A stretch of DNA of 64,000 bases, taken from Begonia masoniana. Its lineage: Eukaryota; Streptophyta; Magnoliopsida; Cucurbitales; Begoniaceae. The notes beneath the pieces are model-generated. The model worked only from the letters and a program-made list of their open reading frames with translations. It had not been told where the DNA came from and searched no databases. This document shows, piece after piece, positions 56,006 through 64,000 of this stretch; the stretch's first letter is position 1; each line of letters opens with the position of its first letter. The stretch spans positions 73,799,497 to 73,863,496 of the forward strand of contig CM039502.1 in NCBI GenBank assembly GCA_022432975.1, in the 5' to 3' direction. The position numbers and the translations under genes were made by a program.

Positions 56006-58687
56006 TGTAACACCCGACATTTTGGCCATGTAATAATCTGTTGAATTATTGTATGGATTTAAATTGCCGTAAATACAATAACTATTTTATTGTAAATTTT
56101 GGAGCATTTAGTGTGGGGAGAACCAAACTAATGTGTAACTAAACTAAATACTAAGTTTATGCATGTAAGGGTAAATCGGGGAGAAATTAAGGTTGGTGGG
56201 AGATAGCCAATGGTTGAGTGACATCTGGCAGCTTGTTGAGGAAGTTAAGTTCCTCCTCCTTCGTGAAACCCTCTTCATTTCACTTCTCTGCTCTCTCTCC
56301 ATTCTCTTCTCGGCATTCTCTCTTCCAGTCGACAATCAGCCATCGAAGCTACTTCGATCTCCTCGGCTCCTTTCTGTTTTTCTACTAGGGTAAGCATCTT
56401 TTAAATGCTAACAAGTTTGGACAAGTTTAAAGTGAGTTTTTGGTTGGAGTGAAGGATTGTGATACTTTGGTAAAACTCACTGTTTTTGGATGAAAACACA
56501 CCGATTTGTGTTCTAAGGGTTTGAATGAGTTGGAACAAATTCTTTTAACTTATTTGTTAGTATTTGCAGCTTGTTTATTTTCTGAACGTGCATGTACAGG
56601 TTCGAGCATTTCCGAGACGTTCAGGACTATCAACTCTGCAGCAACAGGTAAGTTCATATCCGTAGGCTGGCCCTTAAGGCCCTACATCTCGGAGGTACTA
56701 GGTTTTACATTCTGTTGGCTGGTTTCGGGTAGAAGGGTTAGAGTTAAGTTCTGTGGTTTCTGTTGTTTTATCTTTTTGTTCTCTGCCGTATCAACTGTAA
56801 GCACTGTAAATATCCATGCATACACGATTTTCTGATAGATCATGCAAAACTATTTTCTGTACACGGTTTTGAAGTTAAGCAAGATAAAATCTGACTGAAA
56901 TGTACCGGTTAAGTGCGGGACGGGGACTGGCCTCCAGATCTATTTTTGTACTGTACCGTATTACTGTTTGTGCCTGATAGTGCACCCACTGTTCGCCAGT
57001 TCCCCTATGAGCCTCACTTATACCCCTCTGCTACTGAAACGTAATGTTCTGTACTGTCACTATATTTCTGAAAACCGCATGCATAGCATTTTGCATCACT
57101 GCATATTTGTTATGTTCTTACGGAGTCTTAGACTCATAGGTGAACTCTCTGATGTAGGTACTGAACCCGAAAATGAGGACTTCGTGCCTCAGTCTGATGA
57201 ATAGGTGGCTGGTGGATCGAGCTCATGGGGGTTTGGTTGCTGCAGTCAGAAAAATTCTGACCCGAGGTTTAAGTTTTCTGTAATGTCTATATATGTAAAG
57301 TCTTCTGAAAATTCTGACTTTGTTGTAAAAACTCTGTAAAAACTTCCGTTTTGGGAAAGTCTGCAAATATATGTTAGGTTCTGTACTGATCCTCATATTT
57401 TAAAACAATGTACAGATTTTGATATCTAAGTTATTAAAACTACTGTATTTGACAGTTGAATTCATGTTCTGAATATTCTGAAATTGTTTGGAGTATTATC
57501 TATTAGTTTGTGCGTGGATGACTTCTGGTTTTGGAACTATCCATGTAGTCTGTTTCCTTTGAATCTGTTAATTGTAAAGAGTGCCTACATCCTTGTGTAG
57601 AATCGGGCATCGAAGGTTTACAACTCTCATGCTTTCTGTTTGTGCTGTATTTGACAGTTGAATGATGTTCTGAATATTCTGGAATTGTTTGGGATATTAT
57701 CTGTCGGCTTGTGTATGGATGACTTCTGGTTTTAGAGTTATCCATGCAGTCTGTTTTCTTGAAAATTCTGTCGTGTTCCTTTAAATATGTGTTCAAGTTA
57801 TGTTTTTAAATCAGTCTCTGAAGTTTGAAGTTTTTATGCCTTCTGTTGTGCTCGAGAACCACGTTTTGAATTGGTTTGAGAATCTGAGTCTTTCATGTTT
57901 TTTGTTTTTCTTCTCTCTGTTGGTAAGTCTTCCTGTTAAAAGCTGTCAAACTTTGTCTTTAAAACTATGTCTTTCGATTACATCCACTGGTGAACTCAAT
58001 TTTGTTTGTGGTTCACATCCACCGGTTATCACTGTTCATCTTTTGTCGTATCTGCATCTACCGCCAAACAGTAATTCTGTTTAGATTTTGCTCCTGCCGA
58101 TTCCGTTTATTGCATTCATCTTCTGATGATGTCATCTCCTCTTCCGATGACGTCACCATAACTTTTCTTCTGCCGATTTCAACTGCTGCCTGCATCTTCC
58201 GGTGACGTCATCCATCTTCCGGATGACGTCATCACCTTCTGCCGATTACGTTTACTATCTGTATCTGCCGATGACGTCATCACATCTTCTGATGACGTCA
58301 TCACACATTCCGATCCCATCTGCTGCCTACATCTTCCGATGACATCATCCACATCATCCGGCCACGTCATCTGCCTAAATCTTTCGGTATCATTTCTGCT
58401 TGCATCCACCGATTCCACTCGATGCCTGCTCCTTCCGTCAACGCCTTCTGCCAGTTTATTTACTTTTGTTTTCATCACTTCCTGCTTTTCTTCTATCATC
58501 CATTTTTCGTTCCGATTCTGTTAACTGTTTTCCCGTTTGATTTCGAATCCAGAGAACTTTCTCTCTCTCTGTAAATGTTTTAAAAGTTTAATGTACAAAA
58601 AAAAAATAGTCCCCGTTTTCTGTTATCTGTCCCGGAGTGATGGCTTCGATCCCGGACCCCGATCGGGTTCTGTTTCGGGCTGTCACA
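56006..58687 (+). repeat. LTR2 of the gypsy array (2682 bp), shared by both units
   Basis: Matches LTR1 along its length. It has the hairpin GAGTCTTAGACTC (57123-57135) and a TGACGTCA cluster. A ~12-bp deletion relative to LTR1 lies near 56760, where TGTCCTGGTTTC is missing. Confidence 0.92.
58127..58346. promoter_or_regulatory. TGACGTCA cluster in LTR2
   Basis: Perfect sites at 58148, 58203, 58224, 58272 and 58293. The first site has become TGATGTCA (about 58127) and the last TGACATCA (about 58339). Both losses are C-to-T type changes at the central CpG. Confidence 0.85.
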
Positions 58688-58846
58688 GTTGTGGTATCAG
58701 AGAGACAAGGTTTTAAACCGATTCTGTGAAATGTCTTACTGCGCAACCTGCCACGTGAGATCGCTCCATCAACTGTAAGTGTTTAAATTCCTGTCAAAGT
58801 TCTGTTTATTAAATTAGGTTATTCTGTTTATAGGGTTTATTAGAAA

Positions 58847-59860
58847 TTGTGAGAGGACGTCAGGAAAAGTCAAGTGAAAGCTCTCGTGCCATTGACCGAC
58901 TAACCAAACTGGTGGGTGCACAGTCACGCATGGTTGAACGCATGATGGCCCGAGAAGATGATAGAAACAATAACCATGGGAATAACAATTGTGATAATGC
59001 GCCGCGAGACAGCAGTGGAGACAGATTCCGGCAACTCCAGCCGCCTTCATTTGATGGACTTTCTACAGACCCGACCCGTGCTGAAACCTGGATTCGAACA
59101 ATGGAAAAGATGTTCAGATATGCAGAAGTAGAAGACAACAAGAAGGTTAATTGCGCCACATTCTATCTCACCGAAAGTGCGGGATTTTGGTGGGACACGG
59201 TGCAGTCCACTACCGTGGCATTAAGCTGGGAAGGATTTACGAAAATCTTCTACGAAAAGTACTTTGACCGGGGAGTGAGAAATGAAAAGTTGCTCGAATT
59301 TTCTCGACTGCGACAGTATGGGTCAGTGGTCGAATATGTTCAGAAATTTGAGTCATTATCCTGATATGCAACACACCTGGTGGCCACCGATGAGAACAAA
59401 GTGCACCAGTTCATTCAAGGGTTGAAGATGGACCTTTTGCGAGGAATCACAACTGGGGGGTTCGATGAGGCACCGTATGTGAAGGTGGTGGCTAAGGCTT
59501 ATCAGTTAGAGGCCTTAGAAATAAAGTCCCAGAGACAAAGAGATTCACCAAGAGGGATTATTCGACATGTTCCTCAACAACAACAGCAACAGCAACAACA
59601 GCAAAGGTGCCAAAATTTACAACCTCAACAGCAACAAAACAGGGGCATTAAAAGGCCCAATGAAGCCATCCTTTATCAAGACAAAGGAAAGAGACAAATG
59701 GGGGCTCCTCAACTTTCAGTATGCCCGCGGTGCCAGAAGCCTTACAAAGGAGAATGCAGGCTTGCTACCGACCAATGTTTTCGATGTGGCAAAGGAGGCC
59801 ATCTTGTTCGGGATTGCCCAATGCCCGACACCAGAACAGGTCAAGCCATGCCGAGAGTGT
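58847..59860 (+). pseudogene. Gag of gypsy copy B, start codon lost
   Basis: Same protein as copy A. The ATG is TTG at 58847-58849. Only one stop (TGA 59362, shared with A) interrupts it. The knuckle CFRCGKGGHLVRDCP is intact at about 59780-59822. The Gln tract is longer than in A. Confidence 0.9.
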
Positions 59861-62800
59861 TTGCAATGATGGAAGATGTTGATGATGCTGATCTGCACAT
59901 GACAATTACCGGTACAATTATTATATGTGATACATCTGCTTATACCTTGTGGGACACGGGGGCCACACATTCGTTTGTGGCCATGGACTTCGTAGTTAGA
60001 CAGAAGGTTCATTGTACGTCGTCAGATCAGCCCTACAGCATTATGCTACCGTCCGGAGAGTTTATGCACTCCGAGCAGGTGGTACGGGGTGATATAGTGT
60101 CAGTAGGAAACCAGAAGTTGTACGCCGACCTTATCGTCATCGGTATGAAAGGGTACGATGTCATTCTGGGGATGGACTGGCTGTTTAGACATCATGCCAC
60201 CATCAACTGTAGGTCCGGGCTAGTGTCATTTAAACGCCCAAATGAAGTAGAATTCTCTTATCAGGCAGTACCGAAGAAACACCGTATGCCTGTTATATCT
60301 TCCCTGAAAGCTCAACGGCTAATGAGGTCAGGATGCATCGGATTTCTTGCCCACGTAGTGGATGTTCAAAGGCAAAGTGAGGTTGGACTTCAAAATATTC
60401 CGGTAGTCTGAGACTTCTCAGAGGTTTTCTTAGATGACCTACCGGGATTGCCACCTGATCGCGAAATTGAGTTTGAAATTGACGTATATCCAGGTGCGGA
60501 ACCAGTATCGAAGAATCCGTACCGTATGGCACCAATTGAGCTGAAGGAATTGAAGGCTCAGCTGAAAGAGTTGGTGGACAAAGGTTTTGTGCGCCCCAGT
60601 TTCTCTCCGTGGGGTGCTCCCATCTTGTTTGTCAAGAAGAATGATGGGTCCCTACGGATGTGTATTGACTACCGTGAGCTGAACAAGTTGACGATCAAGA
60701 ATAAGTACCCGTTGCCGAGAATCGATGATTTATTTGACCAGCTACAAAGGGCTCGGGTATTCTCTAAGATTGACTTACGCTCCGGTTATTACCAATTGAA
60801 GGTCAGAGCTGATGATATTCCAAAGACCGCCTTCAGGACCCGGTACGGGCATTATGAGTTCTTGGTGATGTCGTTCGGGTTGACTAATGCCCCCGCGGCA
60901 TTTATGGACTTGATGAATAGGATATTTCAGGAGTTCTTGGACAAATTTGTAATCGTTTTCATCGACGACATTCTTGTTTACTCCAGAAGTAAGGCTGAGC
61001 ATGAGGAGCACTTGGCTATTGTGGTATCAACTCTGAAACAGCACTGGTTGTATGCCAAACTGTCGAAGTGCGAATTCTGGTTGGACAAGATTAACTTTCT
61101 AGGCCACGTGGTGTCTGCGGAAGGAGTTTCGGTAGATCCAGACAAAATTCTGGCCGTGAAAGATTGGCCAAAACCGAGGAATGCCAGCGAAGTACGGAGC
61201 TTTATCGGACTAGCTGGTTATTACAGGAAGTTCATTAAAGACTTCTCCGTGATAGCAAAACCTATGACAAGCTTAACAAAGAAGGACATCAAGTTCAGGT
61301 GGTCTGAAGCATGTGAAGGGAGCTTTCAGACACTCAAGCAAAAATTAACCACGGCTCCTCTACTAGTGTTGCCAACTGAAGACGAAAAATTCAGCTTGTA
61401 CTGCGATGCATCCAAGATTGGTTTGAGATATGTATTAATGCAAGAAGGGAAAGTAGTGGCGTACGCATCCCGACAATTGAAAAACCACAAACAAAACTAT
61501 CCTACTCACGATCTTGAGTTAGCGGCAGTTGTGTTTGTGCTGAAAGTATGAAGACATCACTTATACGGACAATCATGCGAGGTGTTTTCTGATCACAAGA
61601 ATTTAAAATACATATTCACTCAAAAAGAGCTAAACATGAGACAAAGGAGGTGGTTAGAATTTGTAAAAGATTATGATGTTGAGATTAAATACCACCCAGG
61701 TAAAGCTAACGTAGTAGCCAATGCATTGAGCAGGATGTCAGATACTATGCAACCAGCTATATCGCCCGTGTCGATGCCTTTGAGGACTGAGATACAGAAG
61801 TTTGATATGGAGATAGTTTCTGGGCGGACGGCCATACTAGCAAACTTGACGCTACGGCCCACCGTCCTGGATCGAATTAAGGAAGCCCAGAAGACCAATT
61901 CAAAGGAGATGGCTGATATGGTGAGCAAGGTACCAATGGCTTCTTCCGATTTCAGTTATTCGGGAGATGGTATTCTTAAGTTCAAAGACAGATGGTATGT
62001 TTTGAAAGACGAAGAGCTACGAAAGCACATCTTGTCAGAAGCCCATTCATCTCCTTTCTCTGTGCATCCTGGAAGCACGAAGATGTATCAGGACTTGAAA
62101 CTTCACTTCTGGTGGCCAAATTTGTGGAGTCCTGCATGATATGTCAACAAGTCAAAGCTGAACATCAACGACCAAGTGGAACACTTCAAACCTCTTCCGA
62201 TTCCCGAATGGAAGTGGGAGAACATCTCAATGGACTTTGTTGTTGGCCTTCCAAGGACAGCTAAGGGCCATAACAGTATTTGGGTCATAGTGGACAGATT
62301 GACGAAGTCGGCCCATTTTCTGCTTGTGAAGACGACATTCTCTATGGACCAGTATGCAGAACTATACATAAGTGAGATTGTCAAGCTGCATGGGGTACCA
62401 GTGTCGATTGTATCTGACCGAGATCCTAGATTCACATCGAGGTTCTAGAAAAGCTTGCAAAGCTCCCTGGGCACCAGGTTTGATTTCAGCACGGCGTTTC
62501 ATCCACAGACGGACGGGCAATCCGAGAGAACAATTCAAATATTAGAGGATATGTTAAGGTCGTTCGTGCTGGAATTTCATGCTCCTTGGAGTAGATACCT
62601 ACCGCTTGTGGAGTTTGCTTACAACAATAGCTACCAGGCTACAATTGGCATGGCTCCATATGAAGCTCTCTACGGCAGAAAGTGTAGATCCCCATTGTGT
62701 TGGGATGAGGTCGGAGAAACCAAGCTTATCGGCCTTGAGATATTACAGCAGATGTCCGAGGTGATAACTGCTATCAAACAACGAATAAAGATTGCTCAGA

Positions 62801-63270
62801 GTCGACAGAAAAGTTATGCGGACCATAGGAGAAGAGACTTGGAGTTTGCCGAAGGTGATGAAGTGTTCTTGAAGGTGTCACCTTTCAAGGGCGTAATGAG
62901 GTTCGGTAAGAAAGGAAAACTCAGCCCACGTTTCATTGGCCCTTTTCCCATCCTGAAGCGTGTGGGAAACATGGCTTATAGACTACAGTTGCCAGCGTCA
63001 ATGGATGGTGTTCACGATCTTTTCCATGTGTCAATGCTGAGAAAGTGCGTACGGGATCCAACTCAGATCGTGAAACAGGTGGACTTCGATATCATGCCGA
63101 CGCTGACCTATGAAGAAAGGCCTATACAGATATTGGATATGTCACTTAAAGTGTTACGCAATCGTGTGGTCCCGTTGGTGAAAGTTTTATAGCGAAATCA
63201 TAATGTAGAGAAAGCCACATGGGAAAGACAAGCGGATGTCAGGGCCCAATATCCGGACCTCTTTGCTTAG
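59861..63270 (+). pseudogene. Pol of gypsy copy B
   Basis: Protease (LWDTGATHSFVA), RT with the full MCIDYREL block and FIDDILVYS, RNase H (CDASKIGL), integrase core and chromodomain-like tail. Breaks shared with A: TGA 60409, TGA 61549, frameshift near 62110, TAG 62446. Private break: TAG 63190. It is the better preserved copy. Open stretches are 60448-61551 (RT-RNase H) and 62455-63192 (integrase core end and C-terminus). Confidence 0.9.
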
Positions 63271-63310
63271 GCAAATTTTGGGGACAAAATTTCTGTTAAG
63301 GTGGGTGGAA

Positions 63311-64000
63311 TGTAACACCCGACATTTTGGCCATGTAATAATCTGTTGAATTATTGTATGGATTTAAATTGCCGTAAATACAATAACTATTTTATTGTAA
63401 ATTTTGGAGCATTTAGTGTGGGGTGTACTAAACTAACACTAAGTTTAAAATGCATGGAAGGGTAAATCAGGGAGAAATTAAGGTTGGTGGGAGAATAGCC
63501 AATGGTTGAGTGACATCTGCAGCTTGTGAGGAAGTTAAGTTCCTCCTCCTTCGTGAAACCCTCTTCATTTCACTTCTCTACTCTCTCTCCATTCTCTTCT
63601 CGGCATTCTCTCTTCCAGTCGACAATCAGCCATCGAAGCTACTTCGATCGCCTCGGCTTCTTTCTTGTTTTCTACTAGGGTAAAGCATCTTTTAAATGCT
63701 AACAAGTTTGGACAAGTTTAAAGTGAGTTTTTGGTTGGAGTCAAACTAATGTGTAACTAAACTAAACACTAAGTTTAAAATGCATGGAAGGGTAAATCAG
63801 GGAGAAATTAAGGTTGGTGGGAGATAGCCAATGGTTGAGTGACATCTGGCAGCTTGTTGAGGAAGTTAAGTTCCTCCTCCTTCGTGAAACCCTCTTCATT
63901 TCACTTCTCTACTCTCTCTCCATTCTCTTCTCGGCATTCTCTCTTCCAGTCGACAATCAGCCATCGAAGCTACTTCGATCTCCTCGGCTTCTTTCTTTTT
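63311..64000 (+). repeat. LTR3 of the gypsy array, partial, with an internal duplication
   Basis: Starts TGTAACACCC and agrees with LTR2 for about 115 bp, then differs. A 330-bp unit is present twice (AAGTTTAAAATGCATGGAAG at 63441 and 63771). The second copy matches LTR2 better. The rest is outside the window. Confidence 0.8.

Larger units (their letters stand above)
48714..64000 (+). mobile_element. Tandem Ty3/gypsy (Tekay-like) array: LTR1-internal A-LTR2-internal B-LTR3
   Basis: LTRs start TGTAACACC at 48714, 56006 and 63311. LTR1 and LTR2 end GGCTGTCACA at 51406 and 58687. Each is followed by GTTG(T) and the primer site TGGTATCAGAG (51411, 58692). Each internal region ends AAGGTGGGTGGAA, the polypurine tract. 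The middle LTR serves both units, so this is one tandem structure, not two independent insertions. The pol C-terminus carries a chromodomain-like tail (VPLVKVLWRNHNVEEATWE), which points to the Tekay chromovirus lineage. LTR3 runs past the window edge. Confidence 0.92.

Overview
The window is nuclear DNA of a flowering plant, most likely a eudicot. The evidence is GT-AG introns in plastid-targeted genes, an ORANGE-family gene, tRNA-iMet-primed LTR retrotransposons of both superfamilies, MULEs and AT-rich intergenic DNA. I could not fix the species. About four fifths of the sequence is transposable-element DNA in various states of decay. The host genes lie in one island at about 19.9-28.4 kb, with one orphan exon and one broken gene end at about 44.5-45.6 kb.

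Layout. 1-10229: a minus-strand Ty3/gypsy chromovirus-type element (H), internally deleted and running off the left edge. Its gag is split by an intact-ended non-autonomous gag-protease LTR element (1828-8335, target duplication TATTG). 10230-13252: remains of a minus-strand Mutator-like (MuDR) transposase gene. 14390-19875: a complete but mutated Ty1/copia element (C1, duplication ACGAA), landed 66 bp beyond the stop codon of the next gene. 19942-22345: a three-exon condensation/acyltransferase-fold gene with one extra base in exon 1. 22798-25976: an eight-exon ORANGE-family gene, a plastid DnaJ-type zinc-finger protein linked to carotenoid synthesis. 26240-27020: a decayed foldback element. 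27336-28042: a two-exon plastid-protein gene of unknown function. It shares a 233-bp intergenic promoter, with a TGGGCCCA box, with a plus-strand gene starting at 28276.

That plus-strand gene is cut in its first exon by a 16.1-kb nest. Copia C2 (28356-44458, ATTGG) holds a gypsy solo LTR called Y (29136-40156, TCTGT). Y in turn holds a truncated gypsy element X (29143-34011, TAACG/TAATG) and a deleted copia C3 (34781-38125, CATTA). A 362-bp TG...CA element called Z (42694-43055, ACTCC) sits in the C2 reverse transcriptase. Every layer has a readable target duplication, so the order of insertion is clear.

44822-45628 is the C-terminal end of a cholesterol-oxidase/GMC-type gene, broken. 46276-47124 is a long-arm foldback element. 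47135-48415 is a Pack-MULE-like element (9-bp duplication AAAAATTTA, ~210-bp terminal inverted repeats) carrying the start of a zinc-ribbon RING E3 ligase gene. 48714-64000 is a tandem array LTR-internal-LTR-internal-LTR of a Tekay-like Ty3/gypsy element. Its two internal regions share several disabling mutations.

The most unusual signals are non-coding. Four unrelated-looking gypsy LTR families (five copies) carry a short hairpin whose stem changes by paired substitutions, followed by a conserved GRTGTAGGT block. LTR X carries eight tandem units that each form a hairpin with paired changes. LTR Y carries a GC island of consecutive perfect hairpins. The tandem gypsy LTRs carry a cluster of TGACGTCA palindromes (plant bZIP/TGA-type sites).
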